Positions 12,109-24,155 of a stretch of DNA of 64,000 nucleotides are shown piece after piece (within the stretch, counting starts at the first letter, position 1; each line of letters begins with the position of its first letter). A model generated the notes under the pieces. The model did no database searches, was not told where the DNA came from, and was given only the letters and a program-made list of their open reading frames with translations. Origin of the DNA: Eutypella sp. D-1 (lineage: Eukaryota > Ascomycota > Sordariomycetes > Xylariales > Diatrypaceae); contig JAJTTP010000018.1 of assembly GCA_023313575.1 (NCBI GenBank), forward strand, positions 62,001-126,000, in the 5' to 3' direction. A program made the translations under genes and the position numbers.

Positions 12109-12968
12109 CGTGAGCGAACGCTTATTAGCGAATTCTTGAACCTTTTGCTGAATTCTTTCTCTCCCCCTCCCTCTCTTTTTTTCTTCGAAATGGCCGATTG
12201 GAGTCGAAGTCTGTTCGAATTCTCTCGGTTCTCGTCTTTTTGTATGTGTTGTGTTGTGTTGTTTGTAGAGATGTTCGTAGGGAACTCTTGGAACTTCAGG
12301 GTCAGGTCAGGAACCAACCAAAGCTTAACCTTAAAACACTAAAACAGCCAGCTCGCTCGCTCCTTTCCTAGCTTTAACTTGAAGCCGGGCAATTCAAGGT
12401 TCAAGGTTGGATATAAGCATATTAGGAGTTTATCACGACCGCGCTAAGCAGAACTCGGCAAGTCTGGTACGAAATCGTGCCTTGTCGATACGTGTTCTTG
12501 CTTACATGTTCTCGGGGCCAATTAGGTACTGTGCCTTGCATCTGGTAAGCTGGTAAGGCAGGACTTCTACTAGGTTGCATATGGCCCGTGCGGGTACCTA
12601 AAGCTACCTAGATACTTGTGGGTTATCTTAGCGTAAGTTATGTAAGCGACTACCTAATTCAAGGTACTTCGCAGTAAGTACCTTATCCATCTCTTAGTGC
12701 TATTTTCTTTCTGAGAAGGTTCCATTCTCGGTTCCATTCTCGGTTCCTAGTAAAAAGCTCCAACTTCTAAGCTGTGATGGGAATCCAACTTTATAAACAT
12801 CATTCATCACGTTTATTCCCATTAAACAACCACAGGAAATAGATCAGACAATTGCGACGTCAAGGATACAGGCCAACCTAGCTAATATCTTCCACAAACA
12901 CTCTCAGCTTCATCAATTCTTCCTCCCCCACACCCTATTCCCGTCGCGCGCGACGACAGACCATCACG
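12109..12968. promoter_or_regulatory. Divergent intergenic promoter region (erv25 / U1-C)
   Basis: An 860-bp gap lies between two genes pointing away from each other, so both promoters must lie here. It has repeated TACCTA/TAGGTA-type words and pyrimidine tracts near both starts. No TATA box can be assigned with confidence. Confidence 0.5.
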
Positions 12969-13887
12969 ATGCCGAAGTGTACGTTTCCTTTCCACCTCGC
13001 GATGCCTCGCCCACGCGCTCGCTACCTTGCACGTCATCCCTAGATATGCAAACCATGCCAGATATGGATCAATTAGGCGCAAGCTAACAAGCCGTACTCT
13101 CTCACAGTCTTCTGCGACTACTGCGACGTCTACTTGACGCACGACTCGATGAGCGTGCGCAAGGCCCACAACAGCGGACGTAATCACCTACGAAACGTCG
13201 TCGATTACTATCAACAGATCGGTCACGAGAAGGCCCAGTCCATCATAGACAGCATCACTTCATCCTATGCTGCTGAGGGCCAGGCCCACGCCAATCCCAT
13301 GCTGCCCCAGAACCAGCCCTCCGCAGCCGGGCCTCCGCCGGGTCTACCTCCTAGTTTTCACCCTCATCACCAGGGCGGTGGTGGTGCCCCTGGCGCTCCG
13401 GGCGCCCCTGGTGCCGGCCCGGGAGGTGCCTTCCCACCTCCTCCCTTCAACTTCCCTGCCGGCATGCCCCCGCCGCCCTTCCCCGGATTGCCAGGCGCGC
13501 CGCCCGTGCCGCCCGGCGGATTTCCACAAGGTCTACCTCGTAAGTTTCGGCACCAACGACACCCCCAGCACCGCCCATACCTGCGCTAGTCATCATGCTA
13601 ACACCACTCGCGCTCCCACAGCCCCTCCCGGCCAGTCGGGCGGTAGAGGAGGCGGTGGCCCGCCACTTCCCTTCCCCCCGGGTCCGAATAATCTGCCCCC
13701 GCCGGGCGGTCTCCCCTTCCCACCGCCAGCCGGCATGCCATTCCCGCCTCCTGGTGCCCCCGGTGCGCCTCCGTTCCCCCCGTTCCCCGGCATGCCCGGC
13801 GCGCCGCCTCCCGGAGGGTTCCCTGGGGGCCCCACGCCTCCTGGAGCCGGTGGCTTCGCTCCCCCGCCTGGCCAGCCCGGTAGATAA
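12969..13887 (+). CDS. U1 small nuclear ribonucleoprotein C (U1-C/Yhc1)
   Basis: Three exons: 12969-12978 (only 10 nt), 13108-13539 and 13622-13887, giving 235 residues. U1-C helps U1 snRNP recognise 5' splice sites in the nucleus. After splicing the protein begins [20 protein letters not shown], the family's matrin-type C2H2 zinc finger (Cys-x2-Cys, then the two His of [10 protein letters not shown]), followed by [15 protein letters not shown]. The rest is a Pro/Gly-rich tail (repeated PPFPG, PGAPG and FPPPP), normal for the family. Start choice is strong because the conserved MPKF/Y start is rebuilt exactly by joining the tiny first exon. Introns are GTACGT...CACAG (129 nt) and GTAAGT...CACAG (82 nt). 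Confidence 0.95.
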
Positions 13888-16800
13888 TATCCTCCTATTA
13901 ATTTTACGTCGTTTTGTTGGTGGCTATGTTGGGCCTATGTCCGGATAAAAGCTAGGATTACCACTGAGGGAAGGTTGAACCCAGGGGAAGCGACAACAGG
14001 TGAGGCAAGGTAAAATGAACCTTCGGGGGATGTCCCAAGTACCAGTGCTATGCCACCTCTCGGGCGCGCACGCGGTTAAGATACCCAACACCTTTGGCGA
14101 TAGGCTACGCTCCAGGGACGCGGGGTGGGAAAATTAGAGCGTCCAGATCACGTACGGGTGTTGCTCGAGTTACACGGCCTTGCCTGGAGGGCCTCAACTT
14201 AACTTCTAACGGCCCATCAACCCCGTCGCCCAAGCAGCAGCAGCGCCCATTTCTCCCCGGATGTCCCTGGGTTGACAGCGCGCGTTACGTAGGCTATGTA
14301 TGAACACAAGAAAAGAGGGAGCTACGGCGTTCCGGATTTTGATTGCTTATTTTGATCTATTGCCCACCTCCGCCCCCCCCTAACCCTAAAAGGGGAAAAT
14401 TCTATTTCTTCACCCGTCATTGGGGGAGTGGATAGATATACCACGGACTACGTGTATTATATTCCGATTTCTTGCGGCATGTCTCGGGCATCATAAGTCA
14501 CAGAGAGAGAGAGACAAAGAAAGAAAGGAGCGGTAGAAGGAGTGCTAGATAAACCGGTCTACGAGCAAGAATATACAGAGCCTAACTAATCAATCAATCC
14601 ATCCATCCATCAACTTACCTACATGCATGTATGTATATGTATGTATGCAGCCTCTCGGGCAGTTCGGGTACGCCGACGAGATACACGGTGTTGCAGTTCC
14701 TCGCTTACTTATCTGCTACATGAGACTGTATATACGTCGGTGCATGTGTTCTGTATGTGTGTGTGTGTGTGGGAGGAAAATTAGGTCCAGGGAGTTGGGT
14801 AAGAATGATGAATGAGATAGGTGCTGTAGAAACCACCCGGGGCGTTAATCGAGGAGATGGGAAATGCATGTTTATGATTAGGGTATGAAGTGACCCGGCC
14901 ATCGCACGCACACTATATAGGCACATAAGTGATGGCCGGCCGGGTTGCCCCCGACTGTCTGATCTGAGGGCAGGTCAGACGGAGCAGAACACACACGGAT
15001 GTAAAGACATAGCGAAGAGGTGAAGGGTGTCATCGGGGTTCGCGAGACGCGAAGCCTTTTGTGTTGTCTGGGCAGTTAGGAAGGTAAGGGCTTGTTACTT
15101 GTACTGTAGAAGATACGACGAAGGCAAAGGGGTGGGAAGCGGCAGAACGGGAAAGGGTGTATTTTTAGACATATTTAGGTATGAATAGGCATGTCTTTTG
15201 TAGCAAATCAGTTCTGTAATAAGGGACTTTCCCTTACTAGGGGGGAAGGGGGGAAAGGGTGGGGGGGGGGGTGGTCAGGAGGAGGCATCGTGGTACTATG
15301 TTGAGCAGAGGTGCTTTGAGCGAGGTCATATATATATAGGTTGGATAGCTCACCACAACCTTGGGGACATATACGGTCTCCTATACTATCTACCCCGCCG
15401 GGCACGTTCTGGCACACCGTATACAGCCCTTCTTTGGAGGGTACGGTGACTGTCTGTGTATGATGGCATCTCATTGATTTTGTCCCTGCATACAAGAACC
15501 CTCGATTGCCGACAGCCCTGTGTCGAGTGTTTCTGCTGGCTGCCCCGTGCTATGTCTATGGGATGCCGAGGAAGAGCGAGTAGATAGATGCATGCATGTG
15601 CTTGAGGCTTGTTTCCTAAGTATTTAGAGTAGGGCATATCGGCGTAACAAGCAATTTGGATAAGGTCCCATCTGTAACGGGGAGGTATGGGATCCAGGGT
15701 CTGATGCGCTGCTGGCTTGGCCAATCTCTATATTACTATCTAAAGGTGAGGAAAAGAAAGAAGAAGACAGAATCAGATCCTAGGATTACAGCCACCTATG
15801 AGGACTAAATGGAAAAATACTTTAGGTACGGCAGCCACAATCAGCCTGGGCAGGCATTCAATGTGGCCTAAAAAGATGGGGCCGTATTGACATTGAATAG
15901 GTGCCTATTGTGGCCGTTGTTATCCCATACCTATGCTATAGTTATGGGGTAGCTATCAATAAATATCTGCTTAGTCCTAGGTGATAGGGGCGACAAGATG
16001 TATTCATATCAGACATGTATGGGCCTCAAATAGTTCTTCATTTTCATTCCTACACAGGAAAGAGCCCCTTTTCAGTACCTTGGCAAGCAGGTAAGTTATC
16101 GACTCTAGCTATTATCTTAAAAGGGCTTTCAACGTTCTAGCCAACCAGCCACTTGACTACCTTATGTTGTTTCCATTCCCCTTCGGAAATTCAATGTCCA
16201 AGCCCTAAAGCAAGAAAAAAAAACCTTTATCAGACTTGACTTCTGATTATCCATCTTTATGACCTAACTGCCTACCTACATTTAATTCCATGTGGGAAGA
16301 AAACAATTACAAGGTACCGATAAAGAAGGCATATGTAGGTACCTACCTGGTAATAGTTAAACGGCTGACTTGCCTGATACCTACGGCAAGTGACTTACAT
16401 AATACAAGCTAGTAAGCTCATTAAAGTATTTGGCAGTCGCGACTGCCAAGTACAGTCGCACGACGCGAGCTGCTGCGCGAAGTGAAAAGTGGAGTAGTAG
16501 CTTCCTCGCGTTACCTGCAAAGAAGGCAGGAAGGCTTTGTACCTTCCCCAGCCAAATCGCTAGCAAAAGAACATCGGAAAATACAGGTTCAGTGAATACT
16601 GCGACGGCAGGTGGGGAATACGCTAATCCCGGAGAGCTTTAGACTTAATTCTGTCGGTAGCTTTTCCTACATACAACCCAACCCATACAGCCTTTACACC
16701 TGGGCAACCTAGGCAACCTGGGCAGCCTTTCCCTTTCGTCACTTTTTTTTTTTATTGTTTCCTTTTTCCTAATCACTTAATCCATCGCCACTTTTCTTCA

Positions 16801-16923
16801 TTTCATCATTCACAACTACGCACAATACACAACCAACCGCTCACGTCGTCGTCGTAAAGAAAAATCAAAGGGAATCTGCCATCTTCTATCGCTAACTGAC
16901 CTCAGCGCAGGTCAAGCATCGAG
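13888..16923. other. Intergenic region upstream of SPT16
   Basis: Three kilobases without a recognisable gene. It contains (TG)n near 14756-14770, repeated TACCTAC/GTAGGTA words and a perfect 20-bp palindrome at 16430-16449. Minus-strand frames around 15.2-15.7 kb have no family resemblance or supporting splice pattern. The last few hundred bases are the SPT16 promoter and leader, with a T run at 16744-16753 followed by CA-rich sequence. Confidence 0.45.
16430..16449. repeat. Perfect 20-bp palindrome
   Basis: TTGGCAGTCG is followed directly by its reverse complement CGACTGCCAA, with no spacer. It lies about 475 bp upstream of the SPT16 start codon. It could be a dimeric protein-binding site or chance; function unknown. 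Confidence 0.6.
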
Positions 16924-19900
16924 ATGGCAGACATCAAAATCGATGGCAAGCTCTTCCAGGAGCGCATTAACCATTTCGTTAATGCCTGGAAGGCCGACAA
17001 GCGCGCCGGCGATCAGGTCTTCAGCGGCGTGTCCTCAATCGTCATCCTGCTCGGCAAGGTCGAGGAGAACCCGGAGTTTCATAAGAATAATGCCATGCAT
17101 GTATGTATTGATGATCTTCTCTTTATCTGCTGTCATCTATTTGCGACTTGTCTTGCGATGATGAAATGAATTACACGGCTAATCCTATCTGCTCTCTAAT
17201 AGTTCTGGCTTCTCGGTTACGAATTCCCGGCTACTCTGATGCTCCTTACTCTGGACACCCTCTACATCGTCACGACCGCGAAAAAAGGTGGGATATAACA
17301 ATTAATGCGCCGTCTGAGATAAATATATATATATACATATATATGACTTGAGCTAACTTTCTCTACAGCGAAGCACCTAGAGCAGCTGAAGGGCGGACGG
17401 TTCCCTATTGAAGTTCTAGTCCGAGGCAAAGATGCTGCTGCCAATGAGAAGCAGCTGGCTAAGATTGCCGAAACCATCAATTCTGCCGGCGTAAGTCATA
17501 CTTTTTGCTTTTACCAAGCTAACGCGCCCTGAAGCTAACCTGGTCTTATGACAATAGAAAAAAGTCGGTGTTCTCACCAAGGACACCTCCAGGGGACCTT
17601 TCGTCGACGAGTGGAAGAACACCTTCAAGGAGAAGTGCAAGGATGCGGAAGAGGTCGATATCGCGGGTGCCTTGTCGGCTGCTGCCTTCTCGGTCAAAGA
17701 CGAGACCGAGCTGCGAGCCATGCGAACTGCCTCGAGAGCCTGCGTAGCCCTCATGAACCCGTATTTCCTAGAGCAGATGTCCGACATCCTCGACCAGGAC
17801 AAGAAAGTCAAACACAGCGCCCTCGCTTCTAAGGTCGATGCGAAGCTCGATGACGAGAAGTGGTGGAAGATAGTCGAGCTGCCTAATAAGCAGAAGTTGC
17901 CTTTGGATTTCGACCCCGGTTCGCTCGATTGGCTTGTTGGCCCTGCTGTCCAGAGTGGCGGCAAGTACGATCTCAAGCTCATGGCAGAACCTACGAACGA
18001 CAATCTCCACGCGGGAATCATCATTGCTGGGATGGGTTTACGTTATAAGTCATACGGCTCTACCATTGCACGAACGTTCCTCGTCGACCCCAACAAAACC
18101 CAAGAGAGCAATTACAAGCTGCTCCACCAAGTTCACAACTTGGTCCTGAGGGAAATTCGAGACGGCGTCACTGTGAAGGATGTGTACCAAAAGGCCATTT
18201 CCTACATCAAGGCCAAGAAGCCCGATCTCGAGAAGCATTTCCTGAAGAATGTGGGCTATGGTATCGGCATTGAGAGCAAGGACCCGACATTGGTCCTGAA
18301 TGGCAAGAATTCGCGAAGTCTCAAGGACGGCATGACCCTGTGCATCACTACAGGTTTCTCTGATATCGACAACCCCGCACCACAGGACAAGCTTAGCAAG
18401 ACCTATTCTCTGGTTATCACGGACACTATCCGAGTCACCAACAGTGAGCCGGTTGTATTTACCGGCGATGCTCCTGCCGACCTTGATGCCACTTCATTCT
18501 TCTTCAAGGACGACGAAGAAATGCAGCCTACTCCCAAGAAGGAGAAGAAAGATTCGCGCGTCGGCGCTGTGGCTACAAAGAACATCACGAACACGCGGCT
18601 CCGGTCGGAACGCACCACACAGGTAGACGAGGACCAAGAGAAGAGGCGACGGGAACACCAGAGAGAGCTCGCCGCCAAGAAACAGAAGGAAGGTCTGGCC
18701 CGCTTTGCCGAATCTACTAGTGGTCAAAATGGCACCGAGGTCAAGAAGTTCAAGAAGTTCGAGTCGTACAAGCGCGACAACCAGTTCCCTACCAAGATCC
18801 GAAACCTGGAGATCATTGTGGACCAAAAGAACAACACCATTGTTCTTCCCGTTATGGGACGGCCCGTGCCCTTCCACATCCACACGATCAAGAATGCTAG
18901 CAAGAATGACGAGGGCGAGTGGTCTTACCTGAGAATCAACTTTCTTTCCCCCGGCCAAGGCGTCGGCAGGAAGGATGACCAGCCCTTCGAGGACGCCTCG
19001 GCCCAGTTCGTGAGGAGCTTGACGTTCCGCTCCCTTGATGGAGATCGCTATGAAGAGATAGCAACTCAGATTGCCAACATGAAGAAGGAAGCCACGAAGA
19101 AGGAACAGGAGAAGAAAGACATGGAGGATGTCGTTGAGCAAGAGAAGCTCGTCGAGATTAGGAGTAAGCCGAGCCTATTCATATATACACTGCAAGTTGC
19201 ATGCTAACTAGCTTTAGACCGACGACCTGCGGTAATGGACAACGTCTTCATCCGTCCAGCGATGGAGGGCAAGCGTGTGCCCGGCAAGGTTGAGATCCAC
19301 CAGAACGGTATTCGTTACCAGTCGCCCCTCAGTACGCAGCAGAGAGTCGACGTGTTGTTTTCGAATATCCGCCATCTGTTCTTCCAACCCTGCGCACACG
19401 AATTGATCGTAGTCATTCATGTGCATCTCAAGGACCCTATCATCATCGGCAACAAGAAGAAGACGAAGGATGTTCAGTTCTACAGAGAAGCCACTGACAT
19501 TCAGTTCGACGAGACTGGTAACCGCAAGCGAAAGTACCGGTATGGTGATGAGGACGAGTTCGAAGCAGAGCAAGAAGAACGCCGCCGCCGAGCTGAATTG
19601 GACCGGCAGTTCAAGGCCTTTGCGGAGAAGATTGCCGAGGCGGGTAAGAATGACGGGATTGAAGTTGACATGCCTCTCCGAGAGCTTGGCTTCAATGGCG
19701 TTCCGTTCCGAAGCAACGTCTATATTCAGCCTACGACTGATTGCCTGATCCAAATCACGGAGCCACCATTCTTGGTCATCACGCTTGAAGACATTGAAAT
19801 TGCTCACCTGGAACGTGTGCAATTCGGGCTCAAGAACTTCGATCTCGTGTTCGTCTTCAAGGACTACAGTCGGCCACCCTCTCATATCAACACGATCCCC

Positions 19901-20323
19901 GTCGAGTCCCTGGAAGACGTCAAAGAGTGGCTCGATTCGTCAGATATCGCATATAGCGAAGGCCCTCTCAACCTGAACTGGCCCACGATCATGAAAACGG
20001 TGACGGCCGACCCGCACTCGTTCTTCGCGGACGGTGGCTGGTCATTCGTCCAGGCTGAAAGCGACGATGAGGATGAGGAAGAAGAGGAAGAGGAGTCGGC
20101 ATTTGAGATGGACGAGTCGGACCTCGAGGAGGCGAGTGACTCCAGCGAGGACGATTCTGAGTATGATAGCAACGCGTCTGAAGAAGCCAGTGAGGAGGGC
20201 TCGGACGAAGACGACGAAGGCGAGGACTGGGACGAGTTGGAGAAGAAGGCGAAGCGAAAGGATCGCGAGGGCGGCATGGATCAAGAGGAGCGAGGCCACA
20301 ACAAGAAGCAGAGGAAGCGTTAA
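16924..20323 (+). CDS. spt16: FACT histone chaperone complex subunit SPT16
   Basis: Five exons: 16924-17100, 17203-17287, 17369-17490, 17558-19163 and 19218-20323, giving 1,031 residues, the usual family length. Introns are short with canonical ends. FACT (Spt16-Pob3) loosens and reassembles nucleosomes during transcription and replication. Order seen: N-terminal Spt16 domain (starts [18 protein letters not shown]); an aminopeptidase-P-like M24 fold lacking metal-binding catalysis, as in the family (about 180-440, [19 protein letters not shown]); a charged linker ([20 protein letters not shown]); the middle domain ([20 protein letters not shown]); the Rtt106-like PH region ([20 protein letters not shown], later [20 protein letters not shown]); and a very acidic C-terminus ([20 protein letters not shown]) with a basic end (GHNKKQRKR). 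The acidic tail binds H2A-H2B in the family. Confidence 0.97.
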
Positions 20324-22016
20324 GTGAAGCGGAAGAGTGCAGAAAGAGCAACTGGTTACGGCATCGATGACTCTTCAATCACTCCTCAGCTATGGCAGCT
20401 GTAGTGCTTGTTATCTTCTCCATACGCATACGAGGCTCGCGGCCTTGACAATTGGTTGCTAGAGACTGGATGGCCCTTGGCTACGAAGCCTATGGTAGAC
20501 CCAGACGAGGGCTCTCTACGTTGCGGACAGGTACCAAGGCAGACTGTATAATATCGCAGGGTCCCTAGAAACTTCTAAGGTGCCCTGCTAGGCTCAGATC
20601 GTTACGACGTGCGGACTTGAAGTCGGGAGTGGCTTATTCTTCTCCCCAACGAGGATGTTGTTTGGTAGTTCGGTAGTTACGTCGCTTTGCAGCTAACAGG
20701 CGTATCGGTTTGCTAATGTTAAAAAGGAGTTTCGATGAATAGAGGCCAATCGATCAACCACCTGTCTATCTAATGCCTGCCTGCTGTGCATATGAACCCT
20801 TATTTTCGCAGAAGACTACGTGACCTATCATGTCGTTAGATGAGTTGTAGTTAATTCCAAAAAGTTAGCCTGTGAGTCAGTAAGTCAAAAGCCCCATGAG
20901 AAGAAATCCACTCAGCCACGACGAGGCTGTGTGTATGTGTGTGTGCTGGGTATTCCTTTGCTTCTGCGTAACTCGAACACGGGTAAATCGGCATAGGGCG
21001 CGGCGGAGAAGGCTCGTGCGCCAAGAGGCCAAGCCATTGATGAACAGTCCGCCGAGAACTTGGAGAACGGGGGGGCCGATGAACATTTTTGAATGGACGA
21101 CCACGCAAAAACTTCTAGGGGTAACCTTTCGGTGGGAAAGTCTTGGTTTTTGGTTCCTGGTTCTTTCCTGGTCCCTGTCTGTCGAATGACGACGGGACGG
21201 GAGATGTTCGAAAGAAGAAGAGAAGAGGAACCTGAAGGAAACGGGGGAAACATGATCAAGGAGGAGCTGCGCAGGTTTTCCTTGCTAACTACGTAATACC
21301 GAAAAGCCCACCAAGGGGGAACCAGCTACAGCGTCAATCCCCGATATGCTGATGTGCTGATTGACGGTGCGCGCTGGGTTTAGCCGCATGTCTATCCTGC
21401 GTGTTGAGGCTCTGGGCACGACAACCCCCCAGTGTGTGTGCGTTGTTGTGTGTTGTTCTTCTGGTACCGTTTTGTCGTGGCTTGTGTTTTTTTCTTTTCC
21501 CTTCTTCTTCTTCTTCTCCAGCTCCTTCTTCTCCTATTCCCCCCTTCGGTCTTGGAACTTGCCTAACTTAGTTGTTGGGTGGGCTAACTAATAACTCACC
21601 CAGACAGCTGACCGCGTTGATTCATTTCACACGTGCATATATAAAGGAGGACCCTGGTTTTCCTTCGCCTCGACTTCTTAATTATCGTCTGCTATATACT
21701 TATTCCCTCTCCTCTCCTATCACCTTTCTCTCTCATTCCTGCCTTTCAATTCCCCCCAGGTCTGGAGAGAATTAGTTAGTGCGTATATACACACACATTA
21801 TATCTCTAACGGCTATATCCGCGATCCGTTCACGATCCATCATCTTAGCAGCCGTAGTTCGCAGACGTAATAACGCGAATCTTAAACTTGCAACAAGTTT
21901 TACATTCCTTGCTGCCGTTGGAGGGAAGGTCTATCCGTCCAAACACTTTTAGAAAAAAATCCCCCGAGCATTCGTTGCTTTTTTATATACCTCGCGTGTC
22001 TCAGATACCTAATTGA
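20324..22016. other. Intergenic region between SPT16 and the 712-residue protein
   Basis: No credible gene. The left end is the SPT16 3' UTR. The right end has C/T-rich tracts (for example 21480-21540) that look like a leader for the next plus-strand gene. Confidence 0.45.
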
Positions 22017-24155
22017 ATGTCCCTTTTCCACCGCGTACGTGGCAGGTTCCCCGGATTCCAGGCGACGGCGGATGTGGACCCGCACGAATGGCGCCTCCCG
22101 TCGTACTCGTACGCGTCGCCGAGCAGCCCCAAATCGCCGACTAATAAGGCCCTGAAAAGGGCCAGCACCGGCTTCATCATTGGTGGCGGCGGCAGCAACA
22201 GCAGCAGTAGCACCAACATTACTAGCAACGGCAACGGAAGCAGCAGTAACAGCGATGATAATACCGCGCAGCAGCAGCTGATCCCGGACCCGGCGATCTT
22301 CAGGAACGCCTTCGTGCCGCTGGGCAACACCGCCGGCGCTGACGCCGACAATGGCGTCAGCCCCGAAGGCGACCGGCTCACGTACCCGGACATAGGGCAC
22401 GGCGCCGTGCACCTCGCGCTGTTGGAGTGCTTCGCGGGCCTGCGGCGCCAGGCCCGCCGGCTACCTACTGATGTCGACGGCCACGGCATCCGCCCGCCCT
22501 CTTACGAGTCGCACTCCCGCTCCCCGCCGCATTCCCGGTCTCCCGACGCCGACGAGGTGGTTGCCGGCTCCCCCCGCGACGTCGACAGCGACGGCAGCGC
22601 GGAGAGTCGCAGTCTGGGGGCGGGGTCCGAGAACGCGGTTGAGGACGGCGACGTGAGTGGCGATGGGGATGAGGGGCTTGGCAGTCACGCGGATGGCGCG
22701 AGTCGCGACGAGGAGGCCCGCAGACGCTGGGACCTGTTCGTCCGGCTCGCCGTGACGCGGTTCGGCGTCTGGTGGGCCAACATCGACAAAATTCTGAATC
22801 ACGCCGAGGCGTATATTCCGTCACACTACCACCGGCCGCCGCCCGGTGCTGGGGCCACGGACCGGGGCGTGGTGCAGCTTACGGCTGACTACCTGCCGCC
22901 TTTGGACGTGCTGATGGTGTGGTACGCATTCATGCTGCTCCCGCCTTCGCACTCGCACCAGGGCCACCCGCCGTACTCGCACGAGCAGCCCGACACCGCG
23001 GCCTCCACTACTACTCCCCCGCGGTTCACCCCCGCATCGGCGGCGTCGCCCTCCTACGACCCCACGCCCTACGACGAGGCGTGCCGTGCGCGCCCGGACT
23101 CCTACGCACTCACGCACCTCTGCTTCCCGTGGCCCGCGATCCGGGATGTGCTGGACCTGTCGACCACGTCGCCGTCCTGCTTGTACCGCCTCCCCAAGGC
23201 CGCGGAGAACCTCTTCTTCACCCTCACCGGCCAGCCCGCAGATCTCGCCGAGTACCTAATGTCGCCGCCCGCGTACTCGGCGCACGACGTCGCCGTCTCG
23301 TTCCGCTTCGGCGGCGGCGGGCATCACCACCTAGGAGTAGATGCCACGGTGGCAGCGGAGCCCGAGCCTGGCGAGACAGAGGTTACGGTCAACCTCGTCG
23401 ACGCCGTCAAGCAGCACGTCGACCCCTTCGTCGCGCACGCCGCGGACCTCGACTGGCTGCGCGGCCCCGCCCTGCCGGGGTCCCTCGACAGGTCTCTGCA
23501 GGCGTACACGGACGAGCTGATAGCCGGCGGCGAGCAGGAGGACGCGCTACTCTGGGACGGAGCGGATGAGAACGGCGCCGCGGACGCCCGCGCTGCCGCC
23601 CGCCCGACCGGCCTCCCCTTCGGCGTCGAGCTCGCCTGGCGCACGCACCGCCTGTATCCGGCGCAGTACCGGGTCTTCTGCGAGCGCGGCGGTGTCGCAG
23701 CGCTCCGGCACGCGGCGGCCACCGCCGCGTTCCTCGAAGACGAGATCGTTGCCGACCTCAAGAAGAAGGGCGTCCAGGACAGCAACGGCAGCGACCACCA
23801 GCAGCAGCGGAAACGCCGAGGCGGCCGCGCTGAGATCTGCTGCGCGTGCTGGACGTGCGAGCGCGTCCGCGACGACGCCCCCGCGTACACGTACGCGTAT
23901 GATGAGGGGGTGTCGGTGCCCGGGTCCGAGTCCGAGGCCCCGTGCTACGACCCGGACACCCTGCGCGGCCTCTCGCAGGACCAGATCCGCGCCATCCGCG
24001 ACGATCTCGCCTTCTGCTACGCGGCGCGCGATGCCAGGCGTCGCGGCTTGCCGCCCCCCACTGCTGCGCGCGCCCCGGCCCGCATCGCCGGCCGCATCCT
24101 CAAGAGGGGCGTCAAGGTCGGCGAGGTCAGACGGTGGTCTACGGTCTTGAACTGA
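22017..24155 (+). CDS. Uncharacterised fungal protein with LPPLDVLMVWYAF motif
   Basis: An intronless frame of 712 residues, GC-rich and with strongly coding codon use (G/C at third positions), so it is very likely a real gene. The N-terminus is MSLFHRVRGRFPGFQATADV. It is followed by Ser/Asn/Gly low complexity (SNSSSSTNITSNGNGSSSNS). The middle contains HLALLECFAGLRRQARRLP, RRRWDLFVRLAVTRFGVWW and LPPLDVLMVWYAFMLLPP. The last resembles the 'LPPLDVxMVWHxxMLNP' signature of fungal proteins related to the glycine-rich-domain (DUF1399-like) group, but I cannot confirm this. A Cys pair motif (ICCACWTCE) lies near residue 615 and the C-terminus is basic. No signal peptide or membrane segment. Function unknown. 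Confidence 0.8.
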   Translation: MSLFHRVRGRFPGFQATADVDPHEWRLPSYSYASPSSPKSPTNKALKRASTGFIIGGGGSNSSSSTNITSNGNGSSSNSDDNTAQQQLIPDPAIFRNAFVPLGNTAGADADNGVSPEGDRLTYPDIGHGAVHLALLECFAGLRRQARRLPTDVDGHGIRPPSYESHSRSPPHSRSPDADEVVAGSPRDVDSDGSAESRSLGAGSENAVEDGDVSGDGDEGLGSHADGASRDEEARRRWDLFVRLAVTRFGVWWANIDKILNHAEAYIPSHYHRPPPGAGATDRGVVQLTADYLPPLDVLMVWYAFMLLPPSHSHQGHPPYSHEQPDTAASTTTPPRFTPASAASPSYDPTPYDEACRARPDSYALTHLCFPWPAIRDVLDLSTTSPSCLYRLPKAAENLFFTLTGQPADLAEYLMSPPAYSAHDVAVSFRFGGGGHHHLGVDATVAAEPEPGETEVTVNLVDAVKQHVDPFVAHAADLDWLRGPALPGSLDRSLQAYTDELIAGGEQEDALLWDGADENGAADARAAARPTGLPFGVELAWRTHRLYPAQYRVFCERGGVAALRHAAATAAFLEDEIVADLKKKGVQDSNGSDHQQQRKRRGGRAEICCACWTCERVRDDAPAYTYAYDEGVSVPGSESEAPCYDPDTLRGLSQDQIRAIRDDLAFCYAARDARRRGLPPPTAARAPARIAGRILKRGVKVGEVRRWSTVLN

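Noticed and set aside
14756..14772. GT-repeat considered as a regulatory Z-DNA element
   Set aside because: Short dinucleotide repeats like this occur by slippage and nothing around it supports a function.
18494..19141. Minus-strand frame of 215 residues within SPT16
   Set aside because: Leu/Val-rich antisense shadow of the conserved SPT16 coding exon.
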